From JAXGRD01 sp050946655 (GTDB lineage Bacteria; Bacillota; Clostridia; Peptostreptococcales; Anaerovoracaceae): a stretch of DNA of 38,496 nucleotides. The notes under the pieces are model-generated. The model was not told the DNA's origin, ran no database searches, and saw nothing but the letters and a program-made list of their open reading frames with translations. A program made the position numbers and the translations under genes. Shown here piece by piece: positions 8,631 to 17,502 of the stretch (position 1 is its first letter; the number at the start of each line of letters is the position of its first letter). The stretch lies in the NCBI GenBank assembly GCA_050946655.1, contig JBMNVE010000008.1, positions 1-38,496 on the forward strand, written 5' to 3'.

Positions 8631-9929
8631 CTATTGTTCCGTCAGGCTGTCGGTTTTCTTCATCTTGCAGATGAAGAACCCGTCGGTTCCATTGACATTG
8701 GGCAAAAGCTGCTTCGTTTCCATCATGCTGAAAGACCCGTCCTTTCGAAGGAAATCACTTACTACCCGCTCGTTTTCGTAAGGGTTAATGGTACAGGTGG
8801 AATACATGAGTATCCCGCCCGGCTTGACATACTGACTGGATGCCTGAAGGATGGACAGCTGCTTTCTGGGAAGATCCTGCATCTCTGCGGTAAGTTTCTT
8901 GTACTTGATCTCCGGCTTTCTCCTGAGGACCCCTAAACCTGTACAGGGAGCATCCACCAACACCTTGTCCGCCTTACCTACCATGGAGGAGTCCACCTTG
9001 GTGGCATCCCAATTCTTGGTCTCCACGATATTGATCCCCAACCTGGCCGCTTCCCGGTCTACGATTTCCAATTTCCGTTTATATATGTCCGAGGCAATGA
9101 CCCTGCCTCGATTGTTCATTCTCTCTGCGATGGCCAGTGTCTTCCCCCCCGGGGCAGCACAGACATCCATAACTGTTTCCCCGTGTTTGGGATCCAGCAT
9201 CTGGGCGACCATTTGAGAGGATTCATCCTGAATGGAAAACAGCCCGTCTTTGTATGCCCTGGTCCCGATGAGGTTTTCTCCTGTAACATAAAGGGCATTG
9301 GAGCTGTACTTCCCTTCTTCCACGGTAAAACCCTTGCCTTCCAGTTTCTTGATCAGATCCGGTTTCATGACCTTCAGCCAATTGAGACGAATGGCCGTTT
9401 TGGGCTTTTCATTCCCCGCTTTCAAAAGGTCCTCCACAAAATCCACGTCATAGCTCTCTAGCCAAAGTTTGATGATCCAAGGTTCATAGGAGTACTTCAC
9501 CGAGAGGTATCTCACCTCATCTTCCGACCTATCGGGAAGCTTAACCGTATACTTTTGCTTGATGTATTCCCTAAGGACCCGGTTAATGAAGCCTTCCCGC
9601 CCTTTTGCGTATCGCTTGGCCAAGTTGACCGTCTCATTGACTGCTGCATATTCAGGCACGGAGTCCATCTTTGCCAGTTGATAGATCCCGATGCGCAGGA
9701 GGAGGATGTCGCTGGTTCTCATCTTTTTCACATCCCTTGGGATCAGTTGATCGATGACATAATCCAAAAGCATCTTGTTCTCCAGGACACCGTACACCAA
9801 TTCCCTTACAAAGGCAGGGGAAGACGGCTTGGACACGCGAATCTGATGATTCAGTGCAATGTTTGAATAGGCCTTCCTGGACTCTACTGCCAGCAGAGTA
9901 TTATACGCTGTTTTTCTATTGATATCCAT
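8631..9929 (-). CDS. rsmB: 16S rRNA m5C967 methyltransferase RsmB
   Basis: Methylates C967 of 16S rRNA using S-adenosylmethionine. The 432-residue protein has an N-terminal NusB-like RNA-binding helical domain (about 1-140), a linker, and a Rossmann methyltransferase domain with VCAAPGGKTLAIAE (256-269), DAPCTGLGVLRRKPEI carrying catalytic Cys329, and YSTCTINPYENE carrying Cys379. The two-cysteine arrangement is diagnostic of RNA m5C enzymes. A GGGAG ribosome binding site precedes the ATG. It stands in the conserved fmt-rsmB-prpC-prkC order, with a zinc-peptidase gene inserted between fmt and rsmB. Confidence 0.96.
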   Translation of the reverse strand: MDINRKTAYNTLLAVESRKAYSNIALNHQIRVSKPSSPAFVRELVYGVLENKMLLDYVIDQLIPRDVKKMRTSDILLLRIGIYQLAKMDSVPEYAAVNETVNLAKRYAKGREGFINRVLREYIKQKYTVKLPDRSEDEVRYLSVKYSYEPWIIKLWLESYDVDFVEDLLKAGNEKPKTAIRLNWLKVMKPDLIKKLEGKGFTVEEGKYSSNALYVTGENLIGTRAYKDGLFSIQDESSQMVAQMLDPKHGETVMDVCAAPGGKTLAIAERMNNRGRVIASDIYKRKLEIVDREAARLGINIVETKNWDATKVDSSMVGKADKVLVDAPCTGLGVLRRKPEIKYKKLTAEMQDLPRKQLSILQASSQYVKPGGILMYSTCTINPYENERVVSDFLRKDGSFSMMETKQLLPNVNGTDGFFICKMKKTDSLTEQ

Positions 9930-9930
9930 T

Positions 9931-10641
9931 TTAATTTCTCCCTCTGATCAACAATAATCTTACCAACTGCGCCACGGCAACCGCCAGGGCAGCCACATAT
10001 GTCAATGCTGCCGCCGAAAGAACTTTTTTTGCACTTCCGGCCTCTTCCTCATAGATAATATCCAAATCCTTCAATTGCTGTATCGCCCGTTTACTGGCGT
10101 TGAACTCCACCGGAAGTGTGATCACATGGAAGAGGACAACGAAGGCGAAGGCTATGACTCCAATATTGAAAATCAAGTTCCCGCTGCTATAATGGCCCAT
10201 CTGAATGACGATAATCCCTATGATCAGCAAGGGCCAGCTGGCGTGAGAAACGATACTCACCGGGAGAGCGATAGCATTCCTCACCTTTAGGGGGATATAG
10301 CGATTCCCGTGCTGGATGGCATGGCCCGCTTCATGAGCCGCGATGGCCACAGCAGCAATGGATGCACCGTCATGGACTTCCGGAGAAAGACGCATGATCT
10401 TCTTTCGAGGATCATAATGGTCAGATAGCTTCCCCTGGGTAAGTTCTACCGGGATCATGGCAAGGTCCCGGTTGCTGTTCAGTATCCTTTTAGCTGCTTC
10501 ACCCCCTGTGATGCCTTTCCGGTTAGGTACATTTGCGTATCTCCGGTAGACTGAGTTCACTCTGCTTTGGGCAAAGATCGCCAAAATGAATGCCGGAATC
10601 AAGATCAAAAATGTCGAGTCATAAAACATTCCGAAGTACAT
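9931..10641 (-). CDS. Membrane neutral zinc metallopeptidase (YugP-like, Zn_peptidase_2)
   Basis: A 236-residue integral membrane protein. It has an N-terminal hydrophobic segment (about 8-24), a soluble region with the zinc motif HEAGH at 103-107 followed by AIQHGNRYIP, two central membrane segments (about 127-172) and one near the C-terminus (about 208-230). The segment around PVEFNASKRA fits the family's third metal-ligand glutamate region. The family resembles YugP of B. subtilis, whose substrate is not established. The start has AAGGAGAG at good distance. In this position of the operon the gene is an insertion relative to B. subtilis, where fmt and rsmB are adjacent. Confidence 0.88.
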   Translation of the reverse strand: MYFGMFYDSTFLILIPAFILAIFAQSRVNSVYRRYANVPNRKGITGGEAAKRILNSNRDLAMIPVELTQGKLSDHYDPRKKIMRLSPEVHDGASIAAVAIAAHEAGHAIQHGNRYIPLKVRNAIALPVSIVSHASWPLLIIGIIVIQMGHYSSGNLIFNIGVIAFAFVVLFHVITLPVEFNASKRAIQQLKDLDIIYEEEAGSAKKVLSAAALTYVAALAVAVAQLVRLLLIRGRN

Positions 10642-10672
10642 TGTCCACTCTCCTTAAAGCTTGCACTCCATT

Positions 10673-11602
10673 TTATCCTAAAACCTGGAATAATTCAATG
10701 CTATTGCCTTTTAAATACTCTGCTACGGGCACCCTTTTTTTCCCCGGGATTTGAATGGTTTTTGCCAACAGCGCCCCTTCTCCGGTAGAAATAACCATTC
10801 CGTCACTACCGGCCGAGGTAATGGTTCCCGGTGTCTTCTGCTCACTGCTCGAAATCACATCGGCCTCCCAGATCTTAAGCAATCCCCCTCGGTAGTGGGT
10901 ATATGCGCCGGGCCATGGATTCATAGCCCTCACTTGCCTTTCGATTTCCACCGCCGGACGACTAAAGTCTATTCGCCCGTCCTCCTTGGAAATCAAGGGC
11001 GCATAGGATGCAAGGGACTCATCCTGAGGCTCCGGCTTTATTTCTCCTCTTTCCAGCAAGGCCAAGGTTTTCACTAAAAGCCGGCCACCCATTTGGGCAA
11101 GTTCCCCGGTGAGATCTTCTGTCGTCTTCCTGCCGATTGGAGTTTCTTCCTTGGCCAGCATATCTCCCGTATCCAGGCCTTCCTCCATGACCATTATGGT
11201 GACCCCGGTCTTTTCTTCTCCCTCCAGCACTGCTCGCTGCACGGGGCCGGCACCTCTGTATTTGGGAAGAAGGGAAGCATGGACATTGATGCATCCCATG
11301 GATGGGATATCCAGGATCTCCTTCGGCAGAATTTTTCCGTAGGCAGCAACCGCCATTACGTCCGGCTTACAGTCTGCGACTGCCCGAAGGAACTCCTCGT
11401 TGTTTTTTATCTTATCCGGCTGAAGGATGGGAACGCCCATTTCCATGGCTTTTTCCTTGACCGGAGATGGGCGGAACTTCTTTCCCCGATCTCGCTTGGC
11501 ATCGGGCTGGGTGACCACCAACCGGATGTCATGGCCTGCCTCCTCCAGGGCAACAAGGGATGGGACAGCAAATTGAGGAGTCCCCATAAAGACCACCTTC
11601 AT
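10673..11602 (-). CDS. fmt: Methionyl-tRNA formyltransferase
   Basis: Formylates initiator Met-tRNA using 10-formyltetrahydrofolate. The 309-residue protein is full length: MGTPQFAVPSL at the N-terminus, the catalytic asparagine N106 and histidine H108 in NVHASLLPKYRGAGP, and the catalytic aspartate D144 in EGLDTGDM, followed by a C-terminal OB-like tRNA-binding domain with MNPWPGAYT. It overlaps the end of def by 4 bases, so deformylase and formyltransferase are translationally coupled, as is usual in bacteria. Confidence 0.97.
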   Translation of the reverse strand: MKVVFMGTPQFAVPSLVALEEAGHDIRLVVTQPDAKRDRGKKFRPSPVKEKAMEMGVPILQPDKIKNNEEFLRAVADCKPDVMAVAAYGKILPKEILDIPSMGCINVHASLLPKYRGAGPVQRAVLEGEEKTGVTIMVMEEGLDTGDMLAKEETPIGRKTTEDLTGELAQMGGRLLVKTLALLERGEIKPEPQDESLASYAPLISKEDGRIDFSRPAVEIERQVRAMNPWPGAYTHYRGGLLKIWEADVISSSEQKTPGTITSAGSDGMVISTGEGALLAKTIQIPGKKRVPVAEYLKGNSIELFQVLG

Positions 11603-12084
11603 TGCTCTTCTCCCTTCTCCTCTTCCACTTCCGGTCTGTGGATGTCCTTGGCCTTGGATGTGTAAACCACGCCTTCCAAATGGTCCAGTTCATGAGAAAC
11701 CACCACCGCCTCAAATCCGGTGAACTCGTAGGTTTCCTGTCCGCCCCTTCTGGTCAGAGCACGGACCTTTATTCTCTCCGGCCTTTTTACACTGCCGATA
11801 TATCCGGGAACACTGAGACAACCTTCATAGCCTTCCTGTTCCCCTTGCTCCTCCAGAATGATGGGGTTGATCAATTCCAGGGGAGAGCCCTCCTCCGGCT
11901 CCACGATGCACATACGCTTCAGCATGCCTACTTGGGGTGCGGCAATACCTACACCATTTTCTGAACGCATGGTTTCCAGCATATCATCCAAAAGCTGTCT
12001 GATCTTGTCATTGACATCTTCTACTTCTCTGCATTTTTTGGTGAGGATAGGATCCCCTTCTTTTACAATATTTCTCAGTGCCAT
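11599..12084 (-). CDS. def: Peptide deformylase
   Basis: Removes the formyl group from new proteins. The 161-residue enzyme shows all three conserved motifs: GVGIAAPQVG (44-53), EGCLS with metal ligand Cys89, and HELDH (131-135) with the other two metal ligands and the catalytic glutamate. The acidic, highly charged C-terminus (EVEEEKGEEQ) is dispensable in the family. The start immediately follows the priA stop (TAA then ATG) and uses GGAGGAG. Confidence 0.97.
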   Translation of the reverse strand: MALRNIVKEGDPILTKKCREVEDVNDKIRQLLDDMLETMRSENGVGIAAPQVGMLKRMCIVEPEEGSPLELINPIILEEQGEQEGYEGCLSVPGYIGSVKRPERIKVRALTRRGGQETYEFTGFEAVVVSHELDHLEGVVYTSKAKDIHRPEVEEEKGEEQ

Positions 12085-14085
12085 TTAACTCCTCCACATA
12101 CTGTACGGGTTCACATCTACCGTCACACTGTATTTTTTACCTCTTTCACTGTCTTTCAATCTTTCGATTTGCGTCATATAGTTGTTTCTCTTCCCTCCCG
12201 GGCTTTTGATGAGAATATATTCCCTGAACTGCTTTTGCCCTCCGGGTGCCGTCATCTTCTGCGGCGGAAGGATACTTCCCTCCCCCAATTTCTTCAATTC
12301 TTCTTCCCAGTACAATGCTGCGGCACGGCATTCATTTTCCGATTTTGAACTGAAAACAACCTGAATGATATCTCCAAAGGGCGGATAGAGCATCCATCTA
12401 CGTGCTTGGATCTCTTTTTCGTAAAAAGCCTCATAATCCTGAGCCGCCGCCGCAATGATTGCATAGTTGTCCGGAGTGTATGTCTGGACCACGACTCTTC
12501 CCACGTCTTCCCCTCTTCCTGCTCGCCCTGCAGCTTGGGTGATCAATTGAAATGTCCGCTCCGGCGACCGGTAATCGGGAATATTCAAAGTTACATCTGC
12601 AGAAACGATGCCCACCATTCCCACGTTGCGAAAGTCCAGCCCTTTAGCCACGATCTGGGTCCCGGTGAGGATGTCGATTTTTCCCTTTCCAAAGGCTCCT
12701 AAGATTTTTTCCAAGGAACCCTTCCTGCGGGTAGTATCCATGTCCAGTCTTCCTACTTTTCTATCCGGAAAGAACTGAGATACCGCCTCTTCAAGCTTCT
12801 CTGTCCCAGTCCCGAAGTATCGGATATGGGGACTGCCGCAAGACGGGCAGGTGGAAGGAGCCCCTTCTGTATAGCCGCAGTAGTGACAGACACATGCATT
12901 CCTCTCCTTGTGATGGGTAAGGGAGATATCACAGTCCTTGCATTTCACCACGTGGCCGCACTCTCTACAGGACACAAAGGTGCTGTATCCTCTCCGATTA
13001 AGAAAAAGGATCACCTGTTGCCCCTTGGCCAGTACATCCTCCATCCCCCGGTAAAGTTCTCTGCTCAATACGGAACGATTTCCTTCCCGCAGCTCCTGCC
13101 TCATGTCCACCACTGTGACCTTGGGCAGCGCCACCCGGTTATATCTATGTTCCAGGGCAAGCTTGCTATATATCCCTTCTTCGCTACGATAATAGGACAC
13201 CACTGAGGGTGTAGCGCTTCCCGCCAGTACGATCCCTCCGTAGGCTTTGGCTCGTATGATGGCCACTTCCACCGTTTCATATTTCGGTGTCATGTCCGAC
13301 TTGTAGGTACTCTCATGTTCCTCGTCGATGACAATAATTCCAATATTGTCAAGTGGGGCAAAAACAGCTGACCTGGCACCGATGACGATTTTTACCTTCC
13401 CCTCTCGGATCCGCTTCCATTCATCGTGCCGCTCCCCCGACGACAACTTGCTGTGTAGAACAGCGATTTCATCCGAACCAAAGCGACCGATGAATCGGTC
13501 GATGATCTGTTTGGTAAGGGAAATCTCCGGGACAAGCATGATAGCCGTTTTTCCCTTATCCAGTACTTCCCCTATGGATCTCATGTATACTTCCGTCTTT
13601 CCGCTCCCGGTAACACCGTGGAGAAGGAAGATTTGGTGCCTTTTCTCATGAATGGTCTCACGGACGGCCTCCAGTGCCATGGCCTGCTCGCCGGTCAACT
13701 GACCGATGTCCTGACGTTCTCCCTCTTCCCCTTTGAGGGGATCTCTCTTCTTCCCACTTTTGGCGGGGCTTCCCGTTGGAACAAAGGCCTTTATGGCGTC
13801 GATATACCGGCATAGATACCTTCGCTTCATCCATTTACAGGTCTCTATCGCCTCTTCGCTGAGGGAAAAATCTTCGCATAGGGAAAGAACGTACTTAAGA
13901 TTCTTGATTTCCTCTTCCGGCTCATGGAAAACTCGAAACACATAGGCTTCTCTTTCTTTATTTCCCCGAGCAAAGGGAACTTTTACCTTGCTCCCTACGA
14001 CGACCCTTTCATCCTCACATCCGTAGGTGTAGAAACGGTCCGTGTTATCGCTCCTGTTATCGATCACCAGATCCACATACTTCAT
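12085..14085 (-). CDS. priA: Primosomal replication restart helicase PriA (short form)
   Basis: A superfamily 2 3'-to-5' DNA helicase that reloads the replisome at stalled forks. The 666-residue protein has an N-terminal 3'-end DNA-binding domain (about 1-105), Walker A GVTGSGKT (157-164), DEEH box, and the cysteine-rich double zinc-binding region (CRECG, CKDC, CHYCG, CPSCG), then helicase motifs including GTQIVAKGLDF and QAAGRAGR. B. subtilis PriA is about 805 residues. Most of the difference lies between residues 100 and 130, where the winged-helix region is reduced to a short charged linker. Helicase and zinc motifs appear complete, so it should be active. The start has AGGAGAAGG before ATG. 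Confidence 0.95.
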   Translation of the reverse strand: MKYVDLVIDNRSDNTDRFYTYGCEDERVVVGSKVKVPFARGNKEREAYVFRVFHEPEEEIKNLKYVLSLCEDFSLSEEAIETCKWMKRRYLCRYIDAIKAFVPTGSPAKSGKKRDPLKGEEGERQDIGQLTGEQAMALEAVRETIHEKRHQIFLLHGVTGSGKTEVYMRSIGEVLDKGKTAIMLVPEISLTKQIIDRFIGRFGSDEIAVLHSKLSSGERHDEWKRIREGKVKIVIGARSAVFAPLDNIGIIVIDEEHESTYKSDMTPKYETVEVAIIRAKAYGGIVLAGSATPSVVSYYRSEEGIYSKLALEHRYNRVALPKVTVVDMRQELREGNRSVLSRELYRGMEDVLAKGQQVILFLNRRGYSTFVSCRECGHVVKCKDCDISLTHHKERNACVCHYCGYTEGAPSTCPSCGSPHIRYFGTGTEKLEEAVSQFFPDRKVGRLDMDTTRRKGSLEKILGAFGKGKIDILTGTQIVAKGLDFRNVGMVGIVSADVTLNIPDYRSPERTFQLITQAAGRAGRGEDVGRVVVQTYTPDNYAIIAAAAQDYEAFYEKEIQARRWMLYPPFGDIIQVVFSSKSENECRAAALYWEEELKKLGEGSILPPQKMTAPGGQKQFREYILIKSPGGKRNNYMTQIERLKDSERGKKYSVTVDVNPYSMWRS

Positions 14086-14093
14086 GCCTTCTC

Positions 14094-15104
14094 CTATAGC
14101 AGGAAAATATCATTTGCATCACAGGTTCTGATCATATCCTCAGGCCAAACGGATACCTGCACCTCTCCGATATGGGCTTTTCTCAGGAAGTACATGCAAA
14201 GCCGGCTTTGGCCGATCCCTCCCCCGATGGTGTAGGGGAGCTTCTTTTCTAGGATGTCCCTGTGGAAGGGCAATTCTGCACGGTCCATGGCATCGGCCAG
14301 TTTAAGCTGGCGTGCCATTGCCTCTTCATCCACCCTTATTCCCATGGAAGAAACTTCAAAGGCCATCTCCAGAATGTCGTTCCACAGGATGATGTCTCCG
14401 TTCAGCTCCCAGTCATCGTAGTCGGGAGCCCTTCCGTCGTGTGGCTCGCCGGACGGCAGTTTTCCTCCGATCTTGGAGATGAATACAGCGATTTTTTCCT
14501 TAGCGATGGCATTTTCCCTCTCCTTGGGGGAAAGGCCGGGATACCGATCTTCCAGTTCCTGAGATGTGATGAAAAAGATTTCGTTGGGCAGTTCCGTCCT
14601 GATTTCCGGATAATGCCGGTTGACAGCGTCGCCCAGATTCTTCAATGCTCGGTATATCCTCTCCACCGTATCCACCAAGTAATCCTCTGTCCTATCGCTT
14701 TTATTGATTACCTTCTCCCAATCCCATTGGTCGACATAGATGGAGTGCAAGTTATCCAGTTCCTCATCTCGTCTGATGGCATCCATATCCGTGTATATCC
14801 CATGCCCCGGCCGGATACCGTACTTGCCCAAGGCCATCCTCTTCCACTTTGCCAGAGACTGGACGATTTCGACCGGCGCCTCATTCATATCTTTCACCGT
14901 AAAGGCTACGGTTCGTTCTACACCGCTAAGGTTATCATTGAGCCCGCTTTCCGGCTGTACGAAAAGAGGAGCGGAAACTCTCCTCAAGTTCAGTCCGTAC
15001 GCCAGTTCTTTCTGAAAATAATCTTTGATCTTTTTGATGGCTCTCTGGGATTCCATATAGTCGATCACCGGGCTGTATCCCTTTGGCAGTATTATTTTAG
15101 ACAT
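14094..15104 (-). CDS. asnA: Aspartate--ammonia ligase (asparagine synthetase A)
   Basis: Makes asparagine from aspartate, ammonia and ATP. The 336-residue protein matches the family length (E. coli about 330) and is related to class II tRNA synthetase cores. Seen motifs: FVQPESGLNDNLSGVERTV, VVQSLAKWKR-like EIVQSLAKWKR, GIYTDMDAIRRDEELDN, VDQWDWEKV, DDWELNGDIILW and near the end GGGIGQSRLCMYFL. The start has an AGAGG ribosome binding site seven to eight bases upstream. It lies between queH and priA with short gaps, so it is probably co-transcribed, although the function is unrelated. Confidence 0.97.
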   Translation of the reverse strand: MSKIILPKGYSPVIDYMESQRAIKKIKDYFQKELAYGLNLRRVSAPLFVQPESGLNDNLSGVERTVAFTVKDMNEAPVEIVQSLAKWKRMALGKYGIRPGHGIYTDMDAIRRDEELDNLHSIYVDQWDWEKVINKSDRTEDYLVDTVERIYRALKNLGDAVNRHYPEIRTELPNEIFFITSQELEDRYPGLSPKERENAIAKEKIAVFISKIGGKLPSGEPHDGRAPDYDDWELNGDIILWNDILEMAFEVSSMGIRVDEEAMARQLKLADAMDRAELPFHRDILEKKLPYTIGGGIGQSRLCMYFLRKAHIGEVQVSVWPEDMIRTCDANDIFLL

Positions 15105-15132
15105 GTTTTTTTCCTCTTTTCTCCCTTAATTT

Positions 15133-15816
15133 TTATTCTTTCTCCTCTTCCCGCTTCTGTGGCACGGAATACTCACAACCACAGTAATTTTGCCGGTAGA
15201 GGTCATATTTCTTGCTCAATTGGATGCTTCTTTGGAAGCCGGCTTTTTTCTTGAAATCAAAGTCCAAAAATCCTACGTTGTAAATCGCCGCCAGTTTCCC
15301 GCCGATTGCCGAAATCACCTTATAATCCTTGTGAGGGCTCACGGTAAGGGTTGTGGCGAACAGGTCATACTTGTTCATGCTGGCCGTTTGGGCCGTCTCT
15401 TCCAGTCGCAACCAAAAACAATTTTCGCACCGCCGGCAACCCTCAGGCTGGTCACCCAGTTTTTCTGCCACTCGGTAAAACTTTTCCTTGTTGTATGGCC
15501 CTTCCAGGTAACCGATCTTATATGGATAAGCGGGATCTCCATTGAACTGCCGCACAAAGGACTTCTGCGCCTCTCTGCGCCTTTCATATTCTTCCTCATC
15601 GGTAATATTGGGGTTGTAGAAAAAAATCGTCACCTCGTAGTCTTCGACCAGTCTTTCCACTACAGCGGTGCTGCAGGGCCCACAGCAACTGTGGAGCAAG
15701 AGTGACGGTTTGCTCAAAGGTTTCTCCGGATCATATATGGTCATATATTCCTTTTTATATATGGTCCGCTCCTCGTATATTCGATGGATCGGCTTCCCCC
15801 TTTTCTCGTCCGTCAC
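15133..15816 (-). CDS. queH: Epoxyqueuosine reductase QueH
   Basis: Carries out the last step of queuosine tRNA modification, reducing epoxyqueuosine; QueH is the non-cobalamin alternative to QueG. The 227-residue protein shows the family cysteines: HSCCGPC (42-48), a downstream EGCRRCENCFWLR, and the C-terminal CGCEYS. KKAGFQRSIQLSKKYDLYRQNYCGC is characteristic, though only part of it is quoted here as context for the tail Cys. I place the start at GTG 15816, seven bases after GGGAGG; the TTG at 15831 would leave no ribosome binding site. It is the first gene of the long minus-strand operon. Confidence 0.93.
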   Translation of the reverse strand: MTDEKRGKPIHRIYEERTIYKKEYMTIYDPEKPLSKPSLLLHSCCGPCSTAVVERLVEDYEVTIFFYNPNITDEEEYERRREAQKSFVRQFNGDPAYPYKIGYLEGPYNKEKFYRVAEKLGDQPEGCRRCENCFWLRLEETAQTASMNKYDLFATTLTVSPHKDYKVISAIGGKLAAIYNVGFLDFDFKKKAGFQRSIQLSKKYDLYRQNYCGCEYSVPQKREEEKE

Positions 15817-15857
15817 CGGTGTTCCTCCCAATCTACTCTTTCCATTTCCAAGGAAAT

Positions 15858-15866
15858 ATTATATCA
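15858..15866 (-). promoter_or_regulatory. Extended -10 promoter for queH operon
   Basis: On the minus strand TGATATAAT is a perfect extended -10 element (TGnTATAAT) about 42 bases upstream of the queH GTG. No good -35 is seen, which is usual for extended -10 promoters. It overlaps the start region of the divergent ytqA gene, so polymerases on the two strands would interfere. Confidence 0.55.
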
Positions 15867-15867
15867 T

Positions 15868-16782
15868 ATGGCTATGAAAAACACTAGTCGGATTAACTCC
15901 ATCGGCGCCTGGTTAAAGGACGAATTCGGAGAAAAAGTAATCAAGCTTTCCATAGATGGCGGATTCACCTGCCCCAATCGAGATGGCACCAAGGGCGTCG
16001 GTGGGTGTATTTTTTGTTCTGCCGGTGGCTCCGGCGAACTGGCCAGCAATATCCCGGCGCAAATGAAGCTCCTTCAGGATAAGTGGCCCAATGTCTCCAA
16101 ATATATCGCTTATTTCCAAAGCCATACTTCTACCTATGCCCCGGTTGAAGTCCTGGAAGCAAAGTACCGGGAAGCCCTGAGCCAGCCACAAATCATCGGG
16201 CTGGCCATCGCCACCCGCCCCGACTGCCTCTCCCATGAGGTGCTGGACCTTCTTGATCGCCTCAACCGGGAAACCTTCCTTTGGGTCGAGCTGGGTCTCC
16301 AGACCGTTCACCATGACCGCATCAACAGGTGCTATGATCTTTCCTGCTACGATGAGGCGGTAGAAAACCTCATCTCGAGAGGGATAAGGGTGGTGACTCA
16401 TTTGATCCTGGGACTTCCGGGGGAAGATTCCTCCCATATGACGGCTTCGGTAAAACACGTATGTAAGCAACCGATTTTCGGGATCAAGCTCCACTTGATG
16501 AACGTCGTGAAGGGTTCAGCCATGGAGGGCCTATATCCCGGTTACACTCCCTTTTCTTCCCCGGAAGAATATATCCATTTGGTATGTGACTTGCTGGAGA
16601 TCATCCCTGCCGACATCACGATCCACCGGCTAACGGGGGATGTTCCCCGCCATCTGCTCATTGCTCCCCCATGGAGCTACAAAAAAAGGACTATACTCAA
16701 CGGTATAGCCCATAAAATGAAGCGAAGAGGGTCCTATCAGGGCTGCTCCCTTTCCGGCGGGCCCAGCCTTCCGTCGTTGTAG
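15868..16782 (+). CDS. Radical SAM protein, YtqA family (TIGR01212-like)
   Basis: A 304-residue radical SAM enzyme of unassigned reaction, close to B. subtilis YtqA. The [4Fe-4S] cysteines are C35, C47 and C50 (Cys-x11-Cys-x2-Cys within CPNRDG...GGCIFC), a spacing specific to this subgroup. Other motifs are IDGGFTCPNRDGT, HTSTYAPVE, ATRPDCLS, WVELGLQT and HLILGLPGED, followed by a C-terminal RRGSYQG. I start it at ATG 15868; an open extension to 15784 is antisense to queH and has no typical start signals. AAGGAA lies 12 bases upstream, so initiation may be weak. The last 46 bases overlap the convergent tdk gene. Confidence 0.9.
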   Translation: MAMKNTSRINSIGAWLKDEFGEKVIKLSIDGGFTCPNRDGTKGVGGCIFCSAGGSGELASNIPAQMKLLQDKWPNVSKYIAYFQSHTSTYAPVEVLEAKYREALSQPQIIGLAIATRPDCLSHEVLDLLDRLNRETFLWVELGLQTVHHDRINRCYDLSCYDEAVENLISRGIRVVTHLILGLPGEDSSHMTASVKHVCKQPIFGIKLHLMNVVKGSAMEGLYPGYTPFSSPEEYIHLVCDLLEIIPADITIHRLTGDVPRHLLIAPPWSYKKRTILNGIAHKMKRRGSYQGCSLSGGPSLPSL

Positions 16783-17333
16783 TGTTTCCTGCACAGGGGG
16801 ATATACATGTCCATTCCCCCTACGACGATCTGCTCCCCCTCTTTCACAAATTTGCCGTCTACTACACGGGCAACCATGGTTGCCTTTCGTCCGCACCAGC
16901 AAATCGTCTTGATTTCTTCGATCTTATCTGCGTAGACCAGCAGGTGGTACGACCCTTCAAATAGCTCATTTCTAAAGTCGTTCTTTAACCCATAGGCCAT
17001 CACCGGCACGCTGCAACTATCTACGATCTCCACCAATTCCAAAACGTGATGTTTTTTGATGAACTGACACTCATCCACCAGGACGCAGGAAATCGGGTGT
17101 TTTTCGTTTTCTCTCAGAAAGAGCTGCAAGATGTTCGTATCTTCGTCAATGGGGATCGCTTCTCTTTGGAGACCCACCCGAGAAGATATGACCCCCAGCC
17201 CGGACCGCTTGTCCACAGAGGGCGTGAAACAAAGCACCCGTTTTCCCCGCTCTTCGTAATTATATGCCACCTTGATCAGCTCAATGGATTTACCCGCATT
17301 CATCGTACTGTATTTATAGAACAATTGTGCCAC
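16737..17333 (-). CDS. tdk: Thymidine kinase, type II
   Basis: Phosphorylates thymidine in the salvage pathway. At 198 residues it has the type II layout: P-loop STMNAGKS (9-16), the Walker B-like VLVDECQFI, the lasso/thymidine-binding segment YGLKNDFRNELFEGS, and two pairs of zinc ligands (CWCG and the terminal CRKH). The start is GTG at 17333, with AAAGAGG six bases upstream. It lies just downstream of the tRNA operon terminator with no separate consensus promoter seen, so read-through from the tRNA operon is possible. Its end overlaps ytqA by 46 bases. Confidence 0.95.
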   Translation of the reverse strand: MAQLFYKYSTMNAGKSIELIKVAYNYEERGKRVLCFTPSVDKRSGLGVISSRVGLQREAIPIDEDTNILQLFLRENEKHPISCVLVDECQFIKKHHVLELVEIVDSCSVPVMAYGLKNDFRNELFEGSYHLLVYADKIEEIKTICWCGRKATMVARVVDGKFVKEGEQIVVGGMDMYIPLCRKHYNDGRLGPPEREQP

Positions 17334-17360
17334 GTTGAACCTCTTTCTTTGAAATTCCCG

Positions 17361-17398
17361 AAAAAATAACCCCTCGGACTTGATGTCAGCAAGGGATT
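17361..17398 (-). terminator. Terminator of the tRNA operon
   Basis: On the minus strand, AATCCCTTG pairs along its whole length with CGAGGGGTT (two G-U pairs), with a further GAC/GTC inside the loop, and is followed by a run of six T. It lies 13 bases after the CCA end of tRNA-Phe. Confidence 0.8.
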
Positions 17399-17411
17399 AC
17401 CTTCCGGAAAA

Positions 17412-17487
17412 TGGTGCCCAGACTCGGAATTGAACCAAGGACACGGGGATTTTCAGTCCCCTGCTCTACCTACTGAGCTATCTGGGC
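17412..17487 (-). tRNA. tRNA-Phe (GAA)
   Basis: A 76-nt cloverleaf with encoded CCA. Acceptor GCCCAGA pairs with TCTGGGC, anticodon loop CTGAAAA. It is the last gene of the tRNA operon. Confidence 0.97.
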
Positions 17488-17502
17488 AAGAAATGTGTTG
17501 TT

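Noticed and set aside
15784..15867. N-terminal extension of the YtqA-family gene
   Set aside because: Antisense to queH, no similarity to the family, no ribosome binding site; the family motif starts after the ATG at 15868.
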